From Phallusia mammillata (Eukaryota; Chordata; Ascidiacea; Phlebobranchia; Ascidiidae): a DNA stretch of 64,000 nt. The stretch's first letter is position 1; each line of letters begins with the position of its first letter. Made by a program: the position numbers and the translations under genes. Shown piece after piece: positions 11,859 to 23,554 of this stretch. Where the stretch lies: NCBI GenBank assembly GCA_003260075.1, contig QLIY01000531.1, forward strand, positions 40,359 to 104,358. Direction: 5' to 3'. The notes under the pieces are model-generated. The model saw only the letters and a program-made list of their open reading frames with translations. It was not told the DNA's origin and searched no databases.

Positions 11859-12427
11859 GACGGCTTCAACGTGGTAGTGTCTCGTCACTATACGGACGTT
11901 TTACTTTTAATGGAACTGTAACTTTAAAGAGAATTGTATTAACAAACACAGATGACAGGTGCTTTTAGGACACATAAAAAAGAAAGTTTTAAAATGGATA
12001 ACATAGATCTTCTAAATAGATGGTTTGTTGTATCGTTCTGTATATAATGTAACAATAAAGATAAATCATAAAATATTTGCAGAATATGTATCAAGTAGTG
12101 AGTTGTTTTGATCTGTGTAGTTGTTATCATAAGAGAAATAGCTGCAATCTTAAGTTTGTTTTAGACTCGTAGGCAGTAATTACAGTGTATGAAACAATCT
12201 ATACCTGTGTTTTTTGTAGTATTTTTTGTGATATTGCTTTCAGGAACAAACCTTAGCATGAGCAGAAAAAGCGGTTTCTATACAGTTTATGACTTAAAAA
12301 ATGTTATAATTGTTTCTTTGTTTTCAAAAAAATTTCATTAATTAGTAAAGTTTTTGTATGTTTTCGACAGACTAGAAAGGTAATAACTGTCAACATTAAT
12401 TAAATCTGTTACGCAAGCGGTTTTACC

Positions 12428-14422
12428 ATGAGTGGAGCATATCCGATGCAACCATTTCTACCAATATTTCTGCCTTCGTCAGCCGGCCATCGCAATCTGA
12501 CACCAGGACAGTTTGCCTTGCGTCCGCCGTTATTTGGAGATCCATTTTCCGCCGGCATGTTTGGTTTCAACGCGGGGTCAAAGCAAAATGAACCAATGTC
12601 GACTGAATCTGATGAAATGCTTCGAAAAACCTCGTCTGATTCGGTAACTGTTATTTGAACTAAAAAAAAATTACCGTGATTCGCAGAAAAAAACAAGATG
12701 ATTTTTTTAAAATGTTTAAAATACATTGGGGGAAACATGTTGTGGCATAAAACAAATACGAAACCTACAAGCCACTTTTTTAGGCAGTTTTCGCTTGTTA
12801 AAGCAAAACATGAATGTATAGATAATGTATTTGCGTTTCTTATGTAGTACAAGTAAATTACAAGTTTTTTAAGACAGAAGATCTGTTAATTAAACAGCTT
12901 TCAAGAATAAAAACTAAAACTGTTTACTATGTTTTATCTGTACTACGAAAACAAATTTCTTTCCTATGTAATAATACGCAATATTAATCAAATTGGTAAT
13001 TTTAAAGATACCGGCCACTCACTTTTAGCCCCCCCCCCTGTTTACTATGTTTTATCTGTACTACGAAAACAAATTTCTTTCCTATGCAATAATACGCAAT
13101 ATTAATCAAATTGGTAATTTTAAAGATATCGGCCACTCATTTTTAAGTAAGATTTTAAACAAAGTTTAAATCTGTTTCAGTCCAGTCCATCGACATCACA
13201 CGATATGGATTCAAGTGCTCAGTTTTCGTCCAATGAGGAGCTTCTACGTGTCACCAGTGGATTGTGGGGATCCCATGATGGTTTAGGCAGATCGCTGATG
13301 AGACTTAACTCAACCGAACACAACACAGGTAAACTTTATTGAAGTAACTTAATTTGACAAACGTCGATAGAATGCAAAGCGAGATTTTAAAACAGTGGTT
13401 CTCAACTGGTGGTCCATAATGACTTTTTGGGTGTTCCACAGGACGTCCACTAAATTTGGTGATAAACTGAAGATGATTGCATATTATATACTAAAAGAGG
13501 GTCAAAATGTTAGCTGTTAATAATTTTATCTTATTCTTGACAATCGGTTACGAAGAAATTACTTCAAGCCCAAATGCTTGTTGCATATGCTAATTAATTC
13601 AATCTTGCTCGAAAATGGAAGGGTCCCAGGATCTTAATTTTACTCGGCCAATGGTTCATGGCATAAAACGAGTTGAGAACCACTGCTTTAATTGCAAAAG
13701 TGCAAAACTGAAGTTTTCCGAATTTTAAAGTTGTTTGTGTTTTTGTTGAGCTATATCGATTTTGCCGCTATAATGATCTTCCGTTCCTATTTAAGTAGAA
13801 TATATATGCGACGAACTTTCATAAAACGTACAATAGTGTCGTTTTTTTCGAACTTTGAACCATTATTGGAGGGACGCTAATGTTTTTTACAAGCTTAGAT
13901 TTTAAAAAGTGAGTGAATTTAAAAAAATAGTTAAAACTTGATTGGAAAAGTACCACAGTAAACCACTTTACATACCTAGCTGGCAAGCATAAAAAACAAA
14001 GTTTAAATTTCCATTTATGATGTATTAAATGAAACTAAACGACCAAATATAAGAAACTTAGTTCGACAAGCTTATGGCGTTATAAAAAGCGTAAATAATA
14101 TAATAAAGTTTTAGGATAACAAAAACTATCCCCCCCCCCCAAGTACCACAGTAAACCACTTTACATACCTAGCTGGCAAGCATAAAAACAAACGTTTAAA
14201 TTTCCATTTATGATGTATTGAATGAAAATAAACGACCAAAGACAAGAAACTTGGTTCGACAAGCGTATGACGTTTTCAAAAACGCAAGTAATATAATAAA
14301 GTTTTAGGATAACAAAAACTATAATGATTTTGTGGTAACTTAAACAATAAAAAAGTTTACCCTCAATATACGCACTGTTAATGTTTACGTAAGGGTTTTA
14401 AAATCTCCTAAATCCACCGCAT

Positions 14423-14464
<42 letters not shown>

Positions 14465-17400
14465 CCGGGATTTTAAACCGCCCCTAACGGCTGAATATGT
14501 TAAAGCAGACTGGCAATCTCCCGCAAATGATACGCGCAGTTTTAAAAAGAAAGGAAAATGGTGTTATTATGCATATTGGTACATAAGAAAGTTATTAACC
14601 TGTTTATAAAAGTCAAGGGTGCAGCTGCATTTGCGTTTAATTAAATATATTATTTCGTTTGTTAATTGTCTTATAGTTTCGGTAATATGCAGTAAAAGAA
14701 ATGGTTTTCGGTAAAATGCAGTAAAAGAAACGGAAAAGTGTTGTGAAAACATCAAACAAATGAGTGTGCTTGGTTGACTCAAACATGGCAAAGTAAACTT
14801 GTACTATCAAGTCTACGGAGACATTTCATTTACCCACACAGGTGCGAAAAACGCTTTAAATTTCAAATCTCAAATATTAAGACATTCGATTCCTGACAAC
14901 ACAAAATAAAGCAATAAGCAAATCGGCACGTCAAACAGACACGTGATCGCTTGATTAACGAGGCGTGACAATCTCGGCCGGGATTAAATGGCGGCCAACC
15001 ATCGCTCAAGCGAGCATGCTTATTGGATTGAGTAATGAATTCCGAACAGAAGAAGCGGAACCTTCGTCGCGCCGGGTTTATTGCTGCCTTGTGTGACGTG
15101 ACAATACAACCGTATGTCGTCACAGAGGTTCGACACGCGTGGTTCGAATTTAAACCAATTTGAAAGTTCACGATTTTTTGTCTTTCGTAAGACTTATAAC
15201 CATGTTAGTGAAAAAAGTTTAAAAAAAAAAAAATCCTACCAAATCGAAAATACTATATTGCTTGTTTTTAACATTTTTGCGTACAATGTGTTTATTCAAT
15301 CGCATTTTGAAATGTTAGGGAAGCGATTTCTGGTATAAACGCAATGATTTTGACAAAATTTAGTAGATTAAGTAGATTCGTTGTTGTCCCATGAGTTAAA
15401 AAACGATAAAGACGCCCCGAACGAGAAGCCGAAACGTCAGATAAGCTGTTTATAAATGCCGGTTGGGCAAAACGAAAAGTTTGAAATATGGCTGACAACA
15501 ACAGTATATTCATATGAAACGAATTTCACAAAAACATTACTTTTCCAAGAGTTAGCTTTGCAATGTTTTCATTGTTTTTCCAACTGTTTTCTGGAATAAA
15601 TGCCGACGAGCTTTAGTTCGAAATAAAAACCTGCAAGATAATAGTTATACAACCACAAAACAATAGCATCGGTTTGGTTGCAAAAACGCTTAGGTGGGAT
15701 CTTTGGTAAAAAAATACGAATCGTTTATCAATGAAATGTCATGAAATCGCATAAATATTGTTAAATATATCTAATCCAGAAGATTATACTCAGTAATCGC
15801 GTCGCCATCCAGCGGCCGAAGTGTAAGACGCGTAAAATTGACCAATTAAACGCCGATTCTGGAACAATCATTCACCAGGCCGAGTGGGGGCCTAATCCAC
15901 GCGCGAATTCCCCATTGATTACGTCACAAACGCGTGTCGAATGGTGTCGTAAATAAGAGAAGACGCGATCGACATTTATGTGTGCTTTACTGGTGGCGAC
16001 AGATTGTAAGGGGCGAGCGTGGTGATTGAATTAATTAAGCTTCCCTCCCGTTCGGCTATCCGTCAATTAAATCACGACTTGCCTTGTAAATTCACTTTTA
16101 AGGGTTCAGTTTTACGCTAATCATGGGATTTTGCCTGATATTCATTTGATTTTGATCAGTGACAAAAATCGTAGCACCACAATGTAAACACGCTTTAGCT
16201 ACGTCATTGTCGTAGCTTATTAACAACTCATTGCCAAAACAGAATGTTTTTTTTTCCAGAACACATTCTGGCTTTGAGTAGGTTGTGAAAGAAATATCCA
16301 AGTTTTCCCTTTGGTTTCCTGTGATCCAGTAAAACATGCGAAAACCGTGTCAATTGTATACAAATTAACCGTGAACAAATGACTTCACAATTCCACATTT
16401 TCAACATAGTTGCTTTAATTTAGTAAAGGATAACAGTTTGGAAAAGCTTGTGCAAATCACAGGCTTTACGTATGTACCAGTCGTTTCTATGAAAAATGTT
16501 TACAAATATATACCACAATTAAACAATATTTTACAATATTAATCTTACTAATAAAACTCAAAAAAAGCAAAAAGTGATGTTTTTTGGTGGCAAATGCCGC
16601 TACATTAAAAAAACAAATCATTTGTATAACATCATATAAAAAATATCAAAAAGTTGTCTTTTACTCAACAGAAAGTCTTCACTTCGACAACGCACAAGGT
16701 AAAAGACGTAGAACGAGAACTAACTTCAGCAGTTGGCAACTGGATGAGCTGGAGAAAGCGTTTACGGATTCTCATTATCCGGACGTATATATGCGGGAGG
16801 CATTGGCATCCAGACTTGATTTGGTTGAGTCGAGAGTTCAGGTAATTATGATGTTTGTTTAAATAGCGAAAGTATCTGACAAAAACCTCCCAACGAATTT
16901 ATAAAACACGTAACTGATTTAGTTACACAAGCGTTAAAAAAACGTTTAGGCGAAGTTGTACCAAAACGGTGAAGCTTTCTAAACATTGTGAAGGAGGCTT
17001 ACCGTCGGTCGGCTGAAGTTACGCCAATAGGAACAAATCCGTCCTCTGATCTACGCGGATTTGCTTTGCCTTTCAAGCCGCAGGAGAGGGATAATTCCTC
17101 GCCCTGAACTGATCAATGCAATAGCGGCTATTATTTGCGCTTGCACTGACATGTAAAGATATAATTGAAACGAGGCCCCTGGTTTAGTGCAGGTCGCCTA
17201 TTATGTGGAACCCTTGTTTCTAACACTTTACCCACCCCTTATACATACAAGTTTAGATTACATTAGGCATTGAAGCGATATCGACCAGGGCTTACGTAAA
17301 TTGGGGGTCATTTGTCAGGCTACGTTTCAGGGGTAAATCAAGCGCCCGCAAATTGGCAGCTTGTTATCCAAAAGAAGAATAAAAGAATAAAGGAGGAAAA

Positions 17401-19802
17401 TCTAATTTCGAACAAATTGCTGGCATTATCTAGGGCCGCTGTTAAGGCTTTGCCCTTTGTTCGTGGAAATATTAGACGAGATTTGATTTCGCAAATTGCT
17501 ACCTTCAGGATTCCTTACATGTGTTTTGTCGTCATGCCTCACCAGGCACTGTTATTTGATCCGTAATATCCCACGTCAGAGCAATAAAAATCTTAAGCAT
17601 AAGAAAACTTTTGCGACTAAAAAGGCCAAGACTGTTAACATTTTATTTTGGAATCTGCGATTTCCATAACTTTTTCGCTGTGGCTACAAGTGCTTCATGA
17701 TGCACAAAATGGAATCATGAACTTATGTCAACCTGTTTATAAGCATAACCACCATGCATTTTTATTAGATCTTTTGTGTGCTGTTGTAACTTTTATTTCA
17801 TGCGTTTTTATCATTCTTATGCACAACCATTTTTTGTAACACCGACATATTTTTTATTTTCGATGTTACCCCCCCCCCACCTTCAGGATTCCTTACATGT
17901 GTTTTGTCGTCATGCCTCACCAGGCAGTGTTATTTGATCCGTAATATCCCACGTCAGAGCAATAAAAATCTCAAGTATAGGAAAACTTTTGCGACTAAAA
18001 AGGTCATGACCGCTAAATTTTTATGTTTTATATTTGCGATTTCCATAACTTTTTTGGAATAAATCGTTACAAAGTGCTTCATAATGCACAAAATGGAATG
18101 ACCAACTTATGTCACCCTGTTAATAAGCATGACCACCATGCATTTTTACTATTTTTTTGTTTGCAGTTGTAACTTTCATTTCATACGTTTTTTATCATTT
18201 TTTAGGCACATTCTTTATAACACTGACATAATAACGCATGAAATAAAAAGTTTTTTTTCGATGATAAAGCTCATACAAAATGACTGCTGTTAAAAAATGC
18301 AAATATAACGTTATTTCGCAACTTGCAATCACAGCAACACATCTAATTGGATTTCAACCATAAAAATGTGGACTTTCAATCACAAACAATTTACATTTAT
18401 AAATCATAATAAAGTTATAGAGACACAAGAATGAATTGATTGTTACTTGACGCTTTGCATTGTTTGTTCCCCCCCCCCAAATTTGTGTTTAATGTCGATA
18501 AAAACGAAATGTAATTTCGCAACTTGCAATCGCATCAACATATCTTATGGGATTTTAACCCTAAACCTCTAGACTTCTAATCCAACACAACGTACATACA
18601 TGAATCATAATAAAGTTATAGAGACACAAGAATGAATTGATTGTTATTTGACGCGTTGCATTGTTTGTTCACAAACAGGTTTGGTTCCAGAATCGACGCG
18701 CAAAATGGCGGAAGCGGGAAAATACGAAAAAAGCACCGGGCCGCCCCCCTCACAACGCTCAACTTACACTCTGCTCAGGTAAAAAAAAAAAAAACTTTAG
18801 TACTATATAATAAATATGAATCTAATCATGCTCGTGCCCGTGGCATGCTATTACTGATGATGGCATTTGCCTACATTTGTTGCAATAAAGCGTGTAGCTT
18901 TTATGTCTACATATATGTGAGTCGATTTCGAATGAGGCATATTTAAGCTAAGATTTTAAATGTGCTATCACTGATGATGGCATAAGCATTTGTCGAAGTT
19001 TTGAGACTAAAGCGCGTAGTTTTTTACGTTCACATGGGGGTAGATTCCTAATATGACATTTCTAACTGAAGATTTTAAACAAAACTTATCTTTTCCTGGA
19101 ACGATCTGATTTGTCAATATCGTCCCAAAATTTCAACCCTAATTGTGTCAAACTGCAAAAGTTTAGTAACCGTGGAAGGCTGCGTAACATGAAAAAGCAT
19201 AACCGAGAAAAAACATATTTAGATTAGCGTCTGATAACAGCAGCAAAAATATTAAAATTTTGTGTACTTTAATTTTAATTAAAATTGTTGTAGGTATCTA
19301 AAAACCAAAATCTGAGTGAAACAAACAGTTGGTACGTTTTTTTTACCGAATTTAATCCGTAATTAATTTTGTAGGAGAACCCATGGAGCCAGAGGAGGTC
19401 GAGAGAAGAGAAAAACAAAAGGAAGAGAGAAAGCGGAGAAAGATGATGATGCAGGCTATGGCGAAAGAGTCGAAAAGTTCCTCCGAGGTGAAAAGATGCA
19501 AGTACACTGATGCGGATGTCATTGAAAGAGAAGAAGTTGGGATCAAAAAGCCACTAGGGTCTGACAGTGATCTTCCTTACTTTATTAACTATTCGATGAG
19601 CAATTCAAAAGAGATTATTTCTCCTGGAAGTCAACTTCCACTTGTATCCTGGAAAAGAGATCAGGGAATAAATGATCCTATATTATCTCCACCTGCTTTT
19701 ACGTGCGAGCATCCTAGTAGTGCGGGATCAAATTCAGAGGACTCTTCACATGAGGGAAAACCTAAATGCTCCCACAGTATTGAAAACCTCCTGAGGAGCA
19801 GC

Positions 19803-19870
<68 letters not shown>

Positions 19871-20094
19871 CGGAGGAGCGGCTTCGCGCAACAACAAACA
19901 ATTACTCGGTTTTCGCGAACCTCTTTCGCGCTTCTTTGTTGTCAAACATCCACAAGGAGGCGCCAGTATCGTTGACGGCAAACGTTTTTGGCCGCGACGC
20001 CGCCTTGAAAAACTTTGCTAACGTTTACCAGCAGTTTCAGAAACAACTACAACAACTTACAAGTCTGGTCCCCGCAAAACAACTAGACGACTGA
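12428..20094 (+). CDS. UNCX: UNCX / unc-4 paired-like homeodomain transcription factor
   Basis: Five exons: 12428-12643, 13181-13328, 16672-16841, 18679-18778 and 19375-20094 (TGA at 20092). Phases agree at every junction. The homeodomain spans about residues 133-192, starting [20 protein letters not shown] and carrying [14 protein letters not shown], so position 50 is Gln. An intron splits it between residues 46 and 47, common in paired-class genes. The following [13 protein letters not shown] and [15 protein letters not shown] are hallmarks of UNC-4 proteins. A basic/acidic stretch (residues ~220-240) and an eh1-like HSIENLL at 19773-19793 suggest Groucho-type repression. UNC-4 factors are nuclear and act in neurons and segmented mesoderm; that role is family knowledge. 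A 66-C run at 19804-19869 sits in the last exon. Upstream and downstream frames disagree by that length, but a downstream frame from 19870 is open for 74 codons to the stop (ends KQLDD). The start is the first ATG of an open exon; alternatives are not excluded. Confidence 0.93.
13029..13038. other. 10-C run at a duplication junction (probable gap placeholder)
   Basis: Ten Cs separate 12921-13027 from 13039-13145, two copies differing at a few single bases (for example TATGTAAT against TATGCAAT). It lies in UNCX intron 1, just before exon 2. Confidence 0.8.
13393..13685. mobile_element. hAT-type MITE
   Basis: The ends are CAGTGGTTCTCAACTGGT and GAGTTGAGAACCACTG. The flanking 8-mers (TTTTAAAA and CTTTAATT) match only partly. 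The same family recurs at about 43598-44067. It lies in UNCX intron 2 and has no coding capacity. Confidence 0.75.
14130..14140. other. 11-C run at a duplication junction (probable gap placeholder)
   Basis: The run separates 13948-14129 from 14141-14322, two copies of about 180 bp beginning AAGTACCACAGTAAACC with several substitutions and indels. It lies in UNCX intron 2. Confidence 0.8.
14427..14462. other. 36-C run (probable gap placeholder)
   Basis: This pure C run in UNCX intron 2 has no clear flanking duplication. It is read as a small gap of estimated size. Confidence 0.55.
14930..15120. promoter_or_regulatory. Candidate intronic enhancer of UNCX
   Basis: This is a GC-richer block within an AT-rich intron, with homeodomain-like sites (GGGATTAAATGG, GATTGAGTAATGAATT) and CACGTGAT. 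It holds no ORF with family features. Its role is inferred from composition and from being in UNCX intron 2. Confidence 0.35.
15790..16030. promoter_or_regulatory. Candidate intronic enhancer of UNCX
   Basis: This CpG-containing block includes GGCCTAATCC (a K50 homeodomain-like site), ACCAATTAAAC, ATTGATTACGTCAC and GAATTAATTAAG. It is more complex and GC-richer than the surrounding intron 2. A dispersed-repeat copy starts right after it at 16042. Confidence 0.38.
16042..16183. repeat. Dispersed repeat, right-half copy
   Basis: This copy matches 2520-2665 closely (shared text GTCAATTAAATCACGACTTG). A further short match, TAAACACGCTT at 2759 and 16183, suggests both derive from a longer element. 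It lies in UNCX intron 2. Confidence 0.6.
16980..17170. promoter_or_regulatory. Candidate intronic enhancer of UNCX
   Basis: This GC-richer stretch just downstream of homeobox exon 3 holds GGATAATTCC, CTGATCAATGCAATAGC and several CpGs. There is no coding potential. The regulatory role is inferred only. Confidence 0.33.
17869..17878. other. 10-C run at a duplication junction (probable gap placeholder)
   Basis: Ten Cs separate 17501-17868 from 17879 to about 18260, two copies of roughly 370 bp starting ACCTTCAGGATTCCTTACAT and diverging by many substitutions and indels. It lies in UNCX intron 3. Confidence 0.82.
18469..18478. other. 10-C run at a duplication junction (probable gap placeholder)
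   Basis: Ten Cs separate about 18293-18468 from about 18483-18670. Both copies hold ATAATAAAGTTATAGAGACA and end in TTGTTTGTTC, immediately before the acceptor of UNCX exon 4. Divergence is higher than at the other junctions. Confidence 0.78.
19804..19869. other. 66-C run inside UNCX coding exon (probable gap placeholder)
   Basis: The run follows GAGGAGCAGCT and precedes GCGGAGGAGCGGCT, a short imperfect direct repeat. Its length, 66, puts the long downstream frame out of phase with the homeobox frame. A length of 1 modulo 3 would join them. The poly-Pro and poly-Gly translations here are not to be trusted. Confidence 0.65.
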
Positions 20095-20146
20095 AACAGC
20101 ATAAACTTTCGTTGAAAACTGGTCAAGTTCCCTTAGTTTCCTTTAT

Positions 20147-20147
<1 letters not shown>

Positions 20148-20229
<82 letters not shown>
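20148..20229. other. 82-C run in UNCX 3' UTR (probable gap placeholder)
   Basis: A 13-bp direct repeat, AGTTTCCTTTATA, flanks this C run at 20135-20147 and 20230-20242. It lies just after the UNCX stop codon. Confidence 0.65.
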
Positions 20230-20350
20230 AGTTTCCTTTATATATGAATCTGAGCACATATTGGAGGCTTGAAAAACGGCCACATGGCGTGGTTTAATGG
20301 AGATTAAGGATGGACAATATCGTACACGTCCAACTTTTGGAGGCAGCTAT

Positions 20351-20356
20351 AATAAA
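20351..20356 (+). terminator. Possible UNCX polyadenylation signal
   Basis: AATAAA occurs about 257 bp after the stop codon at 20092. It is the first plus-strand AATAAA after the last exon. There is no transcript evidence. Confidence 0.35.
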
Positions 20357-21990
20357 ATGTCATCTAAGCACAATGACAAAGCTATAGTCCTGGATAAGTT
20401 TTGGCCGTTGGTTCAAATCCCAGCAAGAGCTCGATTTTTTGAATGACTGCCCAGAAAACTGTTTGGTTTCGTATGACAGTTGTGACAGTATAAATGGTTC
20501 AAAGCAAATCGCAAAAAGTCAAGTTCGGTTCTGTTTTAATCAAAACAAACGCATATCAAGTCTGTTATTTTGTTTAATGCCTTTGTATTTGTATTAAAAA
20601 ATGTTTGTATTTTTTGTATTTGTTTATTTACCAATAGAACGGTAATAAACCACAAAACGTTGATGTTTCATTACACTGCAATGTGCGTCGCTGAACGATT
20701 TAGTAAAATACAATCAGCAACTTCGACTTTTTTAATATACCATGTAATCCCCTAGCAGTGGAAAGAAATCGTTTACAGGCAATTATACATATTCCATGCG
20801 TATTGATTTTTTTCTATGCGGCTCTATACGTGCACGCAATTAAACCGACAATCCGTTTACATGCGTGGACTGTTTTGTGTATTAGATTGAAACATCCGGA
20901 CCTATTCCACAGGAGAGTTAAAGTAAATATGTTGGTTTAAGCGAAATCGCTACATTGCTGGCCGACTGGTTTAATGTCAATGTATACCTATTCCCAACCT
21001 ATTTACCGGGAGTAAACTTACAATAATTTTGGTGTAAATGTAAGCAAGCAGAAACTATTGAGGTAGGTGTGATTAAGGTATTCAGTGGATCTTCGAAAGG
21101 GCATAAATTTGTGTCCAATATAAAAGGTGAATCCGAAAGTACAAGCCTGAAACCCAGCCTGAACCTGAATAAAGCACGAATTTGGCCCAAAGTAGCTTGA
21201 ATTGCGACATGAGTGAAGCCAAGCGTAATATCAGGCCCGATTCGAGCCTGTTTTATTCAAACTTAATTTCGAACCTGAAAAGTCCGACTTACGCTCATGG
21301 GGTAAACGTGAAGAAAAAACAGATTGTGGACCTCTAACAAAAACGTTTTTATCAGTATTTGCGTCTGTAGATTAATCAACTATATTTACTGTGATGCTAT
21401 TCACTAAAGGTGTACGAGAAGTTTGGCCAAAAGTATATTCTAGCCTATATGCGTTATTGCCAATACAAGTGTTGATTTTTTTACATGGTTCACAAAAACA
21501 AGCCCTATTTCCTTCTTGGATATTTGCAATTATAAAATCAATTTAAAATTAAATTTTACCAATTACGTAACAATTGTTCGGAACAGATGATGCCTGTCCA
21601 AAGGTCAATTGCTCATTAAAAATGAGATTGAAAATGCGTTCAATGACATGTTTGTTTGCGTTTTGGATCAGGCATATTGGTCAATTGGGGCAAAGCGGTC
21701 ATTTGCAAATGCTATTTCAACATCTAAAATGAAACAAACAATTCACAGACTCTTGTACTTTATGTAGGGCAATACTTTGTATTCGAGTTAAACTTTAAAA
21801 AAAACGTTGTATAGTTTTCGCTGAAATACAAGCATGCGTTGTTCTTGCTTCAATTAAACCTTGAATGGTTGAAAAATGTTGGGGACAAGCATTGTGTATT
21901 GGAACATATGTGGCTTTCTAAATCACAATGGCAATTAAAAAGAATATAGAATTGAATTTATGCCCACATGTTCGTTGTGTAATTCTTTTT
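20357..21990. other. Intergenic, no gene seen
   Basis: The region is AT-rich with short ORFs lacking motifs. A stretch at about 21130-21295 (CCTGAACCTGAATAAAGCAC, GAGCCTGTTTTATTCA) is related to 50525-50605 (AAGCCTGTTTTATTCATATT) and is a dispersed repeat. Confidence 0.45.
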
Positions 21991-21999
21991 GTAGCGTAA

Positions 22000-22345
22000 C
22001 GATGCAGACATTCGAAGTAAGAGAAAAGGAAGGATCGATTTGAAAGACGGAAGACAAAGCGGGTGCATTGGGACTCGTCGGCTTATTACAACGATTGATC
22101 GCCTGAGTCGGTGGCGCTCGCCTGGATTTAATAGAATCAGCGACTCGCGAGCATAAATCCACATTTCCAAACTCATTACCAGGGTCAAAGAAAAATTTAC
22201 GTCCATTGAGAACCGGGCTTGCGTGATTGATTGCAAGGGCAGAAGGGATTTCTAATTAAAAGTACACCGCGCATTTGGGACCCTTGGTAATGAAAATCAA
22301 GTATTGCCGTCGACAGGTATAGGACGTCCCATGACCGACGACAAT
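22000..22345. promoter_or_regulatory. Candidate downstream enhancer of UNCX
   Basis: This GC-richer block has many short developmental-type motifs: AACGATTGATCGCC, CTGGATTTAATAG, CGTGATTGATTGC, TTCTAATTAAAAG and GACAATTAAATCATG. It lies 2 kb 3' of UNCX and before the Penelope-like element. No ORF in it looks real. The role is inferred from composition. Confidence 0.35.
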
Positions 22346-22551
22346 TAAATCATGAGATCATGGTTATTAGAGCTTGTTTGTATGCACGTCTCATTTGCAG
22401 GATATTAAAAGGGGGTCCCACCCTTGAGAGGAGGGATTCACTGAGTCACATGCATGTTGAACAAGATAAACTTCTCTTCAAAAATATGAGCAAAGTTAAT
22501 AACAACAACCACCACGATGTAAGTGTAATGTCATAGCAGACTACAAGAATC

Positions 22552-23554
22552 AGCCTGTGTGACAGGGTGGTGACCGACGGATCTGTCTACACTTATCAGA
22601 TATATACAAAATGTACTCAAAAAGAGCAGCAGACGATCAGCGTCAGTGTAATGTTTTATTTTTGAAAAACAGAAATAATAATTTCGCCTATTTGGGCATC
22701 ATCAGTTTCCGTCTAAAAAGAAAAGAACGATGAAAACACATAAAAGCTAAAACGGTAAAATACTAAGCAAGTAACGGCCGCAAAATCAGACTAAAGCGAT
22801 GAAAAACAATGGAGAAGGTCTGCAACCAACACCAAAGCTGACTGACTGCTAAAAAGGGGTGTCAATAAAGGCGCCGGTAGCAAGCGAAAAAACTAACACT
22901 TGTTAGAAGGCGATGACGTCATTAAGTGATAAGGGGTCGTGCGTACAAGGTGTCAGAAAGCTGATTACTTTACCCGTGGCAAAATCATTGGTTGTATGTT
23001 TATGGACGCCTTTAGGTCGTTCAACCATTTGTCCTCACAAATATCTAACCGGCTCATAGGCGGCTCTTCAACAAATATTACCGAAAAACAACTTGATATG
23101 TCCGGTTTGTTTTTTTGTAGACAGGGATGGGAGATTAGGTAATGTTTTGCCAACGCCATCTTGTCGCTCTTGCTGTCTGTTACGTCCCCTGTTCGCCACG
23201 TTGATCTATGTGCGTTCCATCTTGTGCTAAACCGGTTTTTCGTTTGCCCGACGTATTGTTCTTTGCATGTGGTGCAGGTGGCCACGTATATGCCATAATT
23301 TTTGCATGTCAGTTGTTGCCTTAGCTTAGAGGAATAGAGTGGTTGGAAGGGGTGGTGACACAGGAAACGGAAGGAACCATAGCTTTGAACCCCTTTCCAC
23401 AACCACACAATGCGCACTTGCCGCATGGTCGTAAATATCCACCAGCCTGTTGACTCGATGCCCAAATAGGCGAAATTAATATTTCTGTTTTTCAAAAATA
23501 AAACATTACACTGACGCTGATCGTCTGCTGCTCTTTTTGAGTACATTTTGTATA
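22552..23554 (-). mobile_element. Penelope-like element fragment with GIY-YIG endonuclease
   Basis: Two arms, 22603-22700 and 23457-23554, are 98-bp inverted repeats with about one mismatch, the inverted terminal layout seen in Penelope-like elements. The minus-strand ORF 23564-22965 reads through one arm and encodes a GIY-YIG nuclease domain: NYGIYVATC, then QYVGQTKNRFSTRWNAHR, ALAKHYLISHP, FVEEPPMSRL and EDKWLNDLKASIN. This order is characteristic of the C-terminal endonuclease of Penelope-like retroelements. The reverse transcriptase is missing, so the copy is 5'-truncated. The left flank (22552-22602) recurs in a GDH intron at 54511-54645. Confidence 0.82.

Noticed and set aside
12409-12852. 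147-codon minus-strand ORF overlapping UNCX exon 1
   Set aside because: It is the antisense shadow of the UNCX first exon and adjoining intron.
20112-20297. Plus-strand ORF with a long poly-proline tract
   Set aside because: It is translated from the C run at 20148-20229, after the UNCX stop codon, with a short direct repeat on both sides.
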